Assembly: GCA_963281255.1 (NCBI GenBank)
Contig: OY725502.1
Span: forward strand, 2,356,001-2,420,000
From: Aphrocallistes beatrix
Taxonomy: Eukaryota; Porifera; Hexactinellida; Sceptrulophora; Aphrocallistidae
Length of the DNA stretch: 64,000 nt
Direction of reading: 5' to 3'
Positions 40,063-54,200 of the stretch are shown here, piece by piece (the first letter of the stretch is position 1; each line of letters opens with the position of its first letter). The notes under the pieces are model-generated. The model ran no database searches, was not told where the DNA came from, and worked only from the letters and a program-made list of their open reading frames with translations. The translations under genes and the position numbers were made by a program.

Positions 40063-42207
40063 TGAAAATATGATATTCGAAATATACACCCATGAAAACC
40101 CCTTGTCAATCGTTGGAAGCTAGTTTCTAGCATATTTTTATCAATTGTTTACTTTATGTATCTATTGTAAACAAAAGCAAACAAATAATTTATCACATCG
40201 ATCTAAAAATATGATATTCGAAAACTACACCCGTGAAACCCCATGTCAACTGTTGGAAGCTAGTTTCTGTCCTATTTTTGACAATTGATTACTTTATGTA
40301 TCTATTGTAAACAAAAGTAAACAAATAATTTATTATATCGATCTGAATAAATGATGTTCGAAATCTACACACCTGAAAACCCCTTGTCAACCGTTGGAAG
40401 CTAGTTTCTACCCTATTTTTGAGAATTGTTTACATTATGTATCTATTGTAAACAAATGTAAACAAATAATTAATCATATCGATCTGACTAAATGATTTTC
40501 GAAATATACACCCCTAAAAACCCCTTGTGTACAACCGTTGGAAGCTAGTTTCTAGCCTATTTTTGTCAATTGTTTACATTATGTATCTATTGTAAACCAA
40601 AGTGAACAAATAATTTATCACATTGATCTGAAAATATGATATTCGAAATATACACCCCTAAAAACCCCTTGTGTTCAACCGTTGGAAGCTAGTTTCTAGC
40701 CTATTTTTGTCAATTGTTTTACATTTGTTTGCTTTATGTATCAATTGTAAACAAAAGCAAACAAATAATTTAACACATCGATCTAAAAATATGATATTCG
40801 AAAACTACACCCGTGAAACCCCATGTCAACTGTTGGAAGCTAGTTTCTGTCCTATTTTTGACAATTGATTACTTTATGTATCTATTGTAAACAAAAGTAA
40901 ACAAATAATTTATTATATCGATCTGAATAAATGATGTTCGAAATCTACACACCTGAAAACCCCTTGTCAACCGTTGGAAGCTGGTTTCTACCCTATTTTT
41001 GAGAATTGTTTACATTATGTTCTATTGTAAACAAATGTAAACAAATAATTAATCATATCGATCTGACTAAATGATTTTCGAAATATACACCCCTAAAAAC
41101 CCCTTGTGTACAACCGTTGGAAGCTAGTTTCTAGCCTATTTTTGTCAATTGTTTACATTATGTATCTATTGTAAACCAAAGTGAACAAATAATTTATCAC
41201 ATTGATCTGAAAATATGATATTCGAAATATACACCCCTAAAAACCCCTTGTCAACCGTTGGAAGCTAGTTTCTAGCCTATTTTTGTCAATTGTTTACATT
41301 ATGGGTCTATTGTAAACAAAAGTAAACAAATAATTTATCATATCGATCTGAATAAATGATGTTCGAAATCTACACCCCTGAAAACGCCTTGTCAACCGTT
41401 GGAAGCTAGTTTCTCGCCTATTTTTGTCAATTGTTTACATTATGTATCTATTGTCTACAAAAGTAAACAAATAATTAATCACATTGATCTTAAAATATGA
41501 TATTCGAAATATACACCCATGAAAACCCCTTGTCAACCGTTGGAAGCTAGTTTCTAGCCTATTTTTGTCAATTGTTTCCTTTGTGTATCTTTTGTAAACA
41601 AAAGCAATCAAATAATTTATCAAATCGATCTGAAAATATGATATTCGAAATATACACCCCTAAAACCCCTTGTCAACCTTTGGAAGCTAGTTTCTAGCCT
41701 ATTTTTATCAATTGTTTACATTATGTATCTATTGTAAACAAAAGTAAACAAATAATTTATCATATCGATCTGAATAAATGATATTCAAAATATACACCCC
41801 TAAAAACCCCTTGTGTTCAACCGTTGGAAGCTAGTTTCTAGCCTATTTTTGTCAATTGTTTTACATTTGTTTGCTTTATGTATCAATTGTAAACAAAAGT
41901 AAACAAATAATTTATCATATCGAATTGACAATATGATATTCAAAATCTACACCCCTAAAAACACCCATGTCAACTGTTGGAAGCTAGTTTCTAGACTATT
42001 TTTGTCAATTGTTTCCATTTGTTTGCTTTATGTATCAATTGTAAACAAAAGTAAACAAATAATTTATCAAATTGATCTGAAAATATGATATTCGAAATAT
42101 ACACCCCTGAAAACCCCTTGTCAATCGTTGGAAGCTAGTTTCTAGCATATTTTTATCAATTGTTTACTTTATGTATCTATTGTAAACAAAAGTAAACAAA
42201 TAATTTA

Positions 42208-42296
42208 TCACATTGATCTGAAAATATGATATTCACATTGATCTGAAAATATGATATTCGAAATGAATCACTCCTAGGAAATACAGAACATTGATC
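42208..42296. repeat. Non-satellite interruption inside the array, copy 2
   Basis: Identical to copy 1. Together they mark a segmental duplication of about 2.2 kb within the satellite. Confidence 0.85.
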
Positions 42297-45200
42297 TGAA
42301 AATATGATATTCGAAATATACACGCCTAAAAACACTTTATCAACCGTTTGAAGCAAGTTTCTAGTCTATTTTTGTAATTTGTTTACTTTATGTATCTATT
42401 GTAAACAAAAGTAAACAAATAATTTATCACATCGATCTGAAAATATGATATTCGAAATCTACACCCCTGCAAACCCCTTGTGTACAACCGTTGGAAGCTA
42501 GTTTCTAGCCTATTTTTGTCAATTGTTTACATTATGTATCTATTGTAAACCAAAGTATACAAATAATTTATCACATCGATCTGAAAATATAATATTCGAA
42601 ATCTACACCCCTGAAAACCCCTTGTAAACCGTTGGAAGCTAGTTTCTATCCTATTTTTGTCAATTGTTTCCTTTGTGTATCTATTGTAAACAAAAGTAAA
42701 CAAATAATTTATCATATCGATCTGAATAAATGATATTCGAAATATACACCCCTAAAAACCCCTTGTGTTCAACCGTTGGAATTTAGTTTCTAGCCCATTT
42801 TTGACAATTGTTTTACATTTGTTTGCTTTATGTATCAATTGTAAACAAAAGTAAACAAATAATTTATCATATCGATCTGACTAAATGATATTCGAAATAT
42901 ACACCCCTGAAAACCCCTTGTGTACAACCGTTGGAAGCTAGTTTCTAGCCTATTTTTGTCAATTGTTTACATTATGTATCTATTGTAAACCAAAGTATAC
43001 AAATAATTTATCACATCAATCTGAAAATATGATATTCGAAATATACACCCCTAAAAACCCCTTGTCAACCGTTGGAGGCTAGTTTCTAGCCTATTTTTAT
43101 CAATTGTTTACATTATGTATCTATTGTAAACAAAAGTAAACAATAATTTATCATATCGATCTGAATAAATGATATTCGAAATATACACCCCTAAAACCCC
43201 TTGTAAACCGTTGGAAGCTAGTTTCTATCCTATTTTTGACAATTGATGACTTTATGTATCTATTGTAAACAAAAGCAAACAAATAATTTATCACATTGAT
43301 CTGAAAATATGATATTCGAAAACTACACCCGTAAAACCACATGTCAACTGTTGGAAGCTAGTTTCTAGCCTATTTTTATCAATTGTTTACATTATGTATC
43401 TATTGTAAACAAAAGTAAACAATAATTTATCATATCGATCTGAATAAATGATATTCGAAATATACACCCCTAAAAACCCCTTGTGTTCAACCGTTGGAAT
43501 TTAGTTTCTAGCCCATTTTTGTCAATTGTTTTACATTTGTTTGCTTTATGTATCAATTGTAAACAAAAGTAAATAAATAATTTATCATATCGATCTGACT
43601 AAATGATATTCGAAATATACACCCCTAAAAACCCCTTGTGTACAACCGTTGGAAGCTAGTTTCTAGCCTATTTTTGTCAATTGTTTACATTATGTATCTA
43701 TTGTAAACCAAGGTATACAAATAATTTATCACATCAATCTGAAAATATGATATTCGAAATCTACACCCCTGAAAACCCCTTGTAAACCGTTGGAAGCTAG
43801 TTTCTATCCTATTTAGTCAATTGTTTACATTATGTATCTATTGTAAGCAAAAGTAAACAAAACAATATATCACATCGATCTGAAAATATGATATTCAAAA
43901 TCTACACCCCTAACCCCCATGTCAACTGTTGGAAGCTAGTTTCTAGACTATTTTTGTCAATTGTTCCTTTGTGTATCTATTGTAAACAAAAGCAAACAAA
44001 TAATTTATCAAATCGATCTGAAAATATGATATTTGAAATATACACCCCTAAAACCCCTTGTCAACCGTTGGAGGCTAGTTTCTAGCCTATTTTTATCAAT
44101 TGTTTACATTATGTATCTATTGTAAACAAAAGTAAACAATAATTTATCATATCGATCTGAATAAATGATATTCGAAATATACACCCCTAAAAACCCCTTG
44201 TGTTCAACCGTTGGAAGCTAGTTTCTAGCCCATTTTTGTCAATTGTTTTACATTTGTTTGCTTTATGTATCAATTGTAAACAAAAGTAAACAAATAATTT
44301 ATCATATCGATCTGACTAAATGATATTCGAAATATACACCCCTAAAAACCCCTTGTGTACAACCGTTGGAAGCTAGTTTCTAGCCTATTTTTGTCAATTA
44401 TTTTGCATTTGTTTGCTTTATGTATCATTTGTAAACAAAAGTTAACAAATAATTTATCATATCGATCTGAAATATGATATTCGAAATCGTCACCTCTAAA
44501 ACACCCATGTCAACTGTTGGAAGCTAGTTTCTAGCTTGTTTTTGTCAATTGTTTCTTTATGTATCTATTGTAAACAAAAGCAAACAAATAATTTATCACA
44601 TTGATCTGAAAATATGCTATTCGAAAACTACACCCGTAAAACCACATGTCAACTGTTGGAAGCAAGTTTCTAGTCTATTTTTGTAATTTGTTTACTTTAT
44701 GTATCAATTGTAAACAAAAGTAAACAAATAATTTATCATATAGATCTGAATAAATGATGTTCGAAATCTACACCCCTCAAAACCCCATGTCAACTGTTGG
44801 AAGCTAGTTCCTATACTATTTTTGTCAATTGTTTCCATTTGTATACTTTATGTATCAATTGTAAACAAAAGTTAACAAATAATTTATCATATCGATCTGA
44901 AATATGATATTCGAAATCGTCACCTCTAAAACACCCATGTCAACTGTTGGAAGCTAGTTTCTAGCTTGTTTTTGTCAATTGTTTCTTTATGTATCTATTG
45001 TAAACAAAAGTAAACAAAACAATTTATCACATCGATCTGAAAATATGATATTCGAAATCTACACCCCTAAAACCCCATGTCAACTGTTGGAAGCTAGTTT
45101 CTGGCCTATTTTTGTCAATTGTTTACATTATGTATCTATTGTAAACAAAAGTAAACAAATAATTTATCACATCGATCTGAAAATATGATATTCGAAAACT

Positions 45201-48200
45201 ACACCCGTATAACCCCATGTCAACTGTTGGAAGCTAGTTTCTAGATTTTTTTTGCAATTGATTACTTTATGTATCTATTGTAAACAAAAGTAAACAATAA
45301 TTTATCATATCGATCTGAATAAATGATATTCGAAAAATACACCCCTAAAAACCCCTTGTGTTCAACCGTTGGAAGCTAGTTTCTAGCCTATTTTTGTCAA
45401 TTATTTTGCATTTGTTTGCTTTATGTATCATTTGTAAACAAAAGTTAACAAATAATTTATCATATCGATCTGAAATATGATATTCGAAATCGTCACCTCT
45501 AAAACACCCATGTCAACTGTTGGAAGCTAGTTTCTAGCTTGTTTTTGTCAATTGTTTCTTTATGTATCTATTGTAAACAAAAGTAAACAAAACAATTTAT
45601 CACATCGATCTGAAAATATGATATTCGAAATCTACACCCCTAAAACCCCATGTCAACTGTTGGAAGCTAGTTTCTAGCCTATTTTTGTCAATTGTTTACA
45701 TTATGTATCTATTGTAAACAAAAGTAAACAAATAATTTATCACATCGATCTGAAAATATGATATTCGAAAACTACACCCGTATAACCCCATGTCAACTGT
45801 TGGAAGCTAGTTTCTAGATTTTTTTTGCAATTGATTACTTTATGTATCTATTGTAAACAAAAGTAAACAAATAATTTATCATATAGATCTGAATAAATGA
45901 TGTTCGAAATCTACACCCCTCAAAACCCCATGTCAACTGTTGGAAGCTAGTTCCTATACTATTTTTGTCAATTGTTTACATTATGTATCAATTGTAAACA
46001 AAAGTAAACAAATAATTTATCACATTGATCTGAAAATATGATATTCGAAATATACACCCCTGAAAACCCCTTGTCAATCGTTGGAAGCTAGTTTCTATCC
46101 TATTTTTGTCAATTGTTTACATTATGTATATATTGTAAACAAAAGTAAACAAATAATTTATCATATCGATCTGAATAAATGATAATCGAAATCTACACAT
46201 CTAAAAACCCCATGTCAACTGTTGGAAGCTAGTTCCTATACTATTTTTGTCAATTGTTTCCATTTGTATACTTTATGTATCAATTGTAAACAAAAGTAAA
46301 CAAATAATTTATCATATCGATCTGAATAAATGATATTCGAAATCTACACCCCTAAGAACCCCATGTCAACTGTTGGAACCTAGTTTCTAGCCTATTTTTG
46401 TCAATTGTTTACATTATGTATATATTGTAAACAAAAGTAAACAAATAATTTATCATATCGATCTGAATAAATGATATTCGAAATCTACACATCTAAAAAC
46501 CCCATGTCAACTGTTGGAAGCTAGTTCCTATACTATTTTTGTCAATTGTTTCCATTTGTATACTTTATGTATCAATTGTAAACAAAAGTAAACAAATAAT
46601 TTATCTCATCGATCTGAATAAATGATATTCTTAATCTACACCCCTAAAAACCCCATGTCAACTGTTGGAAGCTAGTTTCTAGCCTATTTTTGTCAATTGT
46701 TTACATTATGTATCAATTGTAAACAAAAGTAAACAAATAATTTATCACATTGATCTGAAAATATGATATTCGAAATATACACCCCTGAAAACCCCTTGTC
46801 AATCGTTGGAAGCTAGTTTCTATCCTATTTTTGTCAATTGTTTACATTATGTATATATTGTAAACAAAAGTAAACAAATAATTTATCATATCGATCTGAA
46901 TAAATGATAATCGAAATCTACACATCTAAAAACCCCATGTCAACTGTTGGAAGCTAGTTCCTATACTATTTTTGTCAATTGTTTCCATTTGTATACTTTA
47001 TGTATCAATTGTAAACAAAAGTAAACAAATAATTTATCATATCGATCTGAATAAATGATATTCGAAATCTACACCCCTAAGAACCCCATGTCAACTGTTG
47101 GAACCTAGTTTCTAGCCTATTTTTGTCAATTGTTTACATTATGTATCAATTGTCAACAAAAGTAAACAAATAATCTATCACATTGATCTGAAAATATGAT
47201 ATTCGAAATCTACACATCTAAAAACCCCATGTCAACTGTTGGAAGCTAGTTTCTATCCTATTTTTGTCAATTGTTTACATTATGTATATATTGTAAACAA
47301 AAGTAAACAAATAATTTATCATATCGATCTGAATAAATGATATTCGAAATCTACACCCCTGAGAACCCCATGTCAACTGTTGGGACCTAGTTTCTAGCCT
47401 ATTTTTGTCATTTTGTTTACATTATGTATCAATTGTAAACAAAAGTAAACAAATAATCTATCACATTGATCTGAAAATATGATATTCGAAATCTACACAT
47501 CTAAAAACCCCATGTCAACTGTTGAAAGCTAGTTTCTAGACTATTTTTGTCAATTGTTTCCATTTGTTTGCTTTATGTATCAATTGTAATCAAAAGTAAC
47601 CAAATAATTTTATCACATCGATCTAAAAATATGATATTTGAAAACTACACCCGTAAAACCCCATGTCAACTGTTGGAAGCTAGTTTCTAGCCTATTTTTG
47701 ATAATTGATTACTTTATGTATCTATTGTAAACAAAATGTAAACAAATAATTTATCATATCGATCTGAAAATATGATATTCGAAATCTACACCCCTAAAAA
47801 CCCCATGTCAACTGTTGGAAGCTAGTTCCTATACTATTTTTGTCAATTGTTTCCATTTGTATACTTTATGTATCTATTGTAAACAAAAGTAAACAAATAA
47901 TCTATCACATTGATCTGAAAATATGATATTCGAAATCTACACATCTAAAAACCCCATGTCAACTGTTGGAAGCTAGTTTCTATCCTATTTTTGTCAATTG
48001 TTTACATTATGTATATATTGTAAACAAAAGTAAACAAATAATTTATCATATCGATCTGAATAAATGATATTCGAAATCTACACCCCTAAGAACCCCATGT
48101 CAACTGTTGGGACCTAGTTTCTAGCCTATTTTTGTCAATTGTTTACATTATGTATCAATTGTAAACAAAAGTAAACAAATAATCTATCACATTGATCTGA

Positions 48201-51200
48201 AAATATGATATTCGAAATCTACACATCTAAAAACCCCATGTCAACTGTTGAAAGCTAGTTTCTAGACTATTTTTGTCAATTGTTTCCATTTGTTTGCTTT
48301 ATGTATCAATTGTAATCAAAAGTAACCAAATAATTTATCACATCGATCTAAAAATATGATATTTGAAAACTACACCCGTAAACCCCATGTCAACTGTTGG
48401 AAGCTAGTTTCTAGCCTATTTTTGATAATTGATTACTTTATGTATCTATTGTAAACAAAATGTAAACAAATAATTTATCATATCGATCTGAAAATATGAT
48501 ATTCGAAATCTACACCCCTAAAAACCCCATGTCAACTGTTGGAAGCTAGTTCCTATACTATTTTTGTCAATTGTTTCCATTTGTATACTTTATGTATCAA
48601 TTGTAAACAAAAGTAAACAAATAATTTATCATATCGATCTGAATAAATGATATTCGAAATCTACACCCCTAAGAACCCCATGTCAACTGTTGGAACCTAG
48701 TTTCTAGCCTATTTTTGTCAATTGTTTACATTATGTATCAATTGTAAACAAAAGTAAACAAATAATCTATCACATTGATCTGAAAATATGATATTCGAAA
48801 TCTACACATCTAAAAACCCCATGTCAACTGTTGGAAGCTAGTTTCTATCCTATTTTTGTCAATTGTTTACATTATGTATATATTGTAAACAAAAGTAAAC
48901 AAATAATTTATCATATCGATCTGAATAAATGATATTCGAAATCTACACCCCTGAGAACCCCATGTCAACTGTTGGGACCTAGTTTCTAGCCTATTTTTGT
49001 CATTTTGTTTACATTATGTATCAATTGTAAACAAAAGTAAACAAATAATCTATCACATTGATCTGAAAATATGATATTCGAAATCTACACATCTAAAAAC
49101 CCCATGTCAACTGTTGAAAGCTAGTTTCTAGACTATTTTTGTCAATTGTTTCCATTTGTTTGCTTTATGTATCAATTGTAATCAAAAGTAACCAAATAAT
49201 TTATCACATCGATCTAAAAATATGATATTTGAAAACTACACTCGTAAACCCCATGTCAACTGTTGGAAGCTAGTTTCTATCCTATTTTTGTCAATTGTTT
49301 ACATTATGTATATATTGTAAACAAAAGTAAACAAATAATTTATCATATCGATCTGAATAAATGATATTCGAAATCTACACATCTAAAAACCCCATGTCAA
49401 CTGTTGGAAGCTAGTTTCTAGCCTATTTTTGTCAATTGTTTACATTATGTATCAATTGTAAACAAAAGTAAACAAATAATTTATCACATTGATCTGAAAA
49501 TATGATATTCGAAATATACACCCCTGAAAACCCCTTGTCAATCGTTGGAAGCTAGTTTCTATCCTATTTTTGTCAATTGTTTACATTATGTATATATTGT
49601 AAACAAAAGTAAACAAATAATTTATCATATCGATCTGAATAAATGATATTCGAAATCTACACATCTAAAAACCCCATGTCAACTGTTGGAAGCTAGTTCC
49701 TATACTATTTTTGTCAATTGTTTCCATTTGTATACTTTATGTATCAATTGTAAACAAAAGTAAACAAATAATTTATCATATCGATCTGAATAAATGATAT
49801 TCGAAATCTACACCCCTAAGAACCCCATGTCAACTGTTGGAAGCTAGTTTCTAGCCTATTTTTGATAATTGATTACTTTATGTATCTATTGTAAACAAAA
49901 TGTAAACAAATAATTTATCATATCGATCTGAAAATATGATATTCGAAATCTACACCCCTAAAAACCCCATGTCAACTGTTGGAAGCTAGTTCCTATACTA
50001 TTTTTGTCAATTGTTTCCATTTGTATACTTTATGTATCAATTGTAAACAAAAGTAAACAAATAATTTATCATATCGATCTGAATAAATGATATTCGAAAT
50101 CTACACCCCTAAGAACCCCATGTCAACTGTTGAAACCTAGTTTCTAGCCTATTTTTGTCAATTGTTTACATTATGTATCAATTGTAAACAAAAGTAAACA
50201 AATAATCTATCACATTGATCTGAAAATATGATATTCGAAATCTACACATCTAAAAACCCCATGTCAACTGTTGGAAGCTAGTTTCTAGACTATTTTTGTC
50301 AATTGTTTCCATTTGTTTGCTTTATGTATCAATTGTAAACAAAAGTAACCAAATAATTTATCACATCGATCTAAAAATATGATATTCGAAAACTACACCC
50401 GTCAAACCCCATGTCAACTGTTGGAAGCTAGTTTCTAGCCTATTTTTGATAATTGATTACTTTATGTATCTATTGTAAACATAATGTAAACAAATAATTT
50501 ATCATATCGATCTGAAAATATGATATTCGAAATCTACACCCCTAAAAACCCCATGTCAACTGTTGGAAGCTAGTTCCTATACTATTTTGGTCAATTGTTT
50601 CCATTTGTTTGCTTTATATATCAATTGTAAACAAAATTAAACAAATAATTTATCACATCGATCTAAAAATATGATATTCGTAAACTACACTCGTAAACCC
50701 CATGTCAACTGTTGGAAGCTAGTTTCTATCCTATTTTTGTCAATTGTTTACATTATGTATCTATTGTAAACAAAAGTAAACAAATATTTTATCACATTGA
50801 TCTGAAAATATAATATTCGATATATACACCCCTGAAAACCCCTTGTCAATCGTTGGAAGCTAGTTTCTATCCTATTTTTGTCAATTGTTTACATTATGTA
50901 TCTATTGTAAACAAAAGTAAACAAATAATTTATCACATTGATCTGAAAATATAATATTCGAAATATACACCCCTGAAAACTCCTTGTCAATCGTTGGAAG
51001 CTAGTTTCTAGCATATATTTATCAATTGTTTACTTTATGTATCTATTGTAAACAAAAGTAAACAAATAATTTTTCACATTGATCTGAAAATATGATATTC
51101 GATATATACACCCCTCAAAACCCCTTGTCAATCGTTGGAAGCTAGTTTCTAGCATATTTTTATCAATTGTTTACTTTATGTATCTATTGTAAACAAAAGC

Positions 51201-54200
51201 AAACAAATAATTTATCACATTGATCTGAAAATATGATATTCGAAATATACACGCCTAAAAACCCTTTGTCAACCGTTGGAAGCAAGTTTCTAGTCTATTT
51301 TTGTAATTTGTTTACTTTATGTATCTATTGTAAACAAAAGTAAACAAATAATTTATCACATCGATCTAAAAATATGATATTCGAAAACTACACCCGTAAA
51401 ACCCCATGTCAACTGTTGGAAGCTAGTTTCTAGACTATTTTTGTCAATTGTTTCCATTTGTTTGCTTTATGTATCAATTGTAAACAAAAGTAACCAAATA
51501 ATTTATCACATCGATCTAAAAATATGATATTCGAAAACTACACCCGTAAAACCCCATGTCAACTGTTGGAAGCTAGTTTCTAGCCTATTTTTGATAATTG
51601 ATTACTTTATGTATCTATTGTAAACAAAATGTAAACAAATAATTTATCATATCGATCTGAAAATATGATATTCGAAATCTACACCCCTAAAAACCCCATG
51701 TCAACTGTTGGAAGCTAGTTCCTATACTATTTTTGTCAATTGTTTCCATTTGTATACTTTATGTATCAATTGTAAACAAATGTAAACAAATAATTTATCA
51801 TATCGATCTGAATAATTGATATTCGAAATCTACACCCCTAAAAACCCCATGTCAACTGTTGGAAGCTAGTTTCTAGACTATTTTTGTCAATTGTTTCCAT
51901 TTGTTTGCTTTATGTATCAATTGTAAACAAAAGTAACCAAATAATTTATCACATCGATCTAAAAATATGATATTCGAAAACTACACCCGTAAAACCCCAT
52001 GTCAACTGTTGGAAGCTAGTTTCTAGCCTATTTTTGATAATTGATTACTTTATGTATCTATTGTAAACATAATGTGAACAAATAATTTATCATATCGATC
52101 TGAAAATATGATATTCGAAATCTACACCCCTAAAAACCCCATGTCAACTGTTGGAAGCTAGTTCCTATACTATTTTGGTCAATTGTTTCCATTTGTTTGC
52201 TTTATATATCAATTGTAAACAAAATTAAACAAATAATTTATCACATCGATCTAAAAATATGATATTCGTAAACTACACTCGTAAACCCCATGTCAACTGT
52301 TGGAAGCTAGTTTCTATCCTATTTTTGTCAATTGTTTACATTATGTATCTATTGTAAACAAAAGTAAACAAATATTTTATCACATTGATCTGAAAATATA
52401 ATATTCGATATATACACCCCTGAAAACCCCTTGTCAATCGTTGGAAGCTAGTTTCTATCCTATTTTTGTCAATTGTTTACATTATGTATCTATTGTAAAC
52501 AAAAGTAAACAAATAATTTATCACATTGATCTGAAAATATAATATTCGAAATATACACCCCTGAAAACTCCTTGTCAATCGTTGGAAGCTAGTTTCTAGC
52601 ATATATTTATCAATTGTTTACTTTATGTATCTATTGTAAACAAAAGTAAACAAATAATTTTTCACATTGATCTGAAAATATGATATTCGATATATACACC
52701 CCTCAAAACCCCTTGTCAATCGTTGGAAGCTAGTTTCTAGCATATTTTTATCAATTGTTTACTTTATGTATCTATTGTAAACAAAAGCAAACAAATAATT
52801 TATCACATTGATCTGAAAATATGATATTCGAAATATACACGCCTAAAAACCCTTTGTCAACCGTTGGAAGCAAGTTTCTAGTCTATTTTTGTAATTTGTT
52901 TACTTTATGTATCTATTGTAAACAAAAGTAAACAAATAATTTATCACATCGATCTAAAAATATGATATTCGAAAACTACACCCGTAAAACCCCATGTCAA
53001 CTGTTGGAAGCTAGTTTCTAGACTATTTTTGTCAATTGTTTCCATTTGTTTGCTTTATGTATCAATTGTAAACAAAAGTAACCAAATAATTTATCACATC
53101 GATCTAAAAATATGATATTCGAAAACTACACCCGTAAAACCCCATGTCAACTGTTGGAAGCTAGTTTCTAGCCTATTTTTGATAATTGATTACTTTATGT
53201 ATCTATTGTAAACAAAATGTAAACAAATAATTTATCATATCGATCTGAAAATATGATATTCGAAATCTACACCCCTAAAAACCCCATGTCAACTGTTGGA
53301 AGCTAGTTCCTATACTATTTTTGTCAATTGTTTCCATTTGTATACTTTATGTATCAATTGTAAACAAATGTAAACAAATAATTTATCATATCGATCTGAA
53401 TAATTGATATTCGAAATCTACACCCCTAAAAACCCCATGTCAACTGTTGGAAGCTAGTTTCTAGACTATTTTTGTCAATTGTTTCCATTTGTTTGCTTTA
53501 TATATCAATTGTAAACAAAATTAAACAAATAATTTATCACATCGATCTAAAAATATGATATTCGTAAACTACACCCGTAAACCCCATGTCAACTGTTGGA
53601 AGCTAGTTTCTAGACTATTTTTGTCAATTGTTTCCATTTGTTTGCTTTATATATCAATTGTAAACAAAATTAAACAAATAATTTATCACATTGATCTGAA
53701 AATATGATATTCGATATATACACCCCTGAAAACCCCTTGTCAATCGTTGGAAGCTAGTTTCTAGCATATTTTTATCAATTGTTTACTTTATGTATCTATT
53801 GTAAACAAAAGCAAACAAATAATTTATCACATTGATCTGAAAATATGATATTCGAAATATACACCCCTGAAAACCCCTTGTAAACCGTTGGAAGCTAGTT
53901 TCTATCCTATTTTTGTCAATTGTTTACATTATGTATCTATTGTAAACAAAAGTAAACAAATAATTTATCATATCGATCTGAATAAATGATTTTCGAAATC
54001 TACACATCTAAAAACCGCATGTCAACTGTTGGAAGCTAGTTTCCAGACAATTTTTGTCAATTGTTTCCATTTGTTTGCTTTATGTATCAATTGTAAACAA
54101 AAGTAACCAAATAATTTATCACATTGATCTGAAAATATAATATTCGAAATATACCCCCCTGAAAACTCCTTGTCAATCGTTGGAAGCTAGTTTCTAGCAT

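Noticed and set aside
38860-45188. Several 62-69-residue ORFs in the satellite, two of them identical
   Set aside because: They are open stretches of the monomer repeated by segmental duplication, on both strands, without conserved start or stop context. Not genes.
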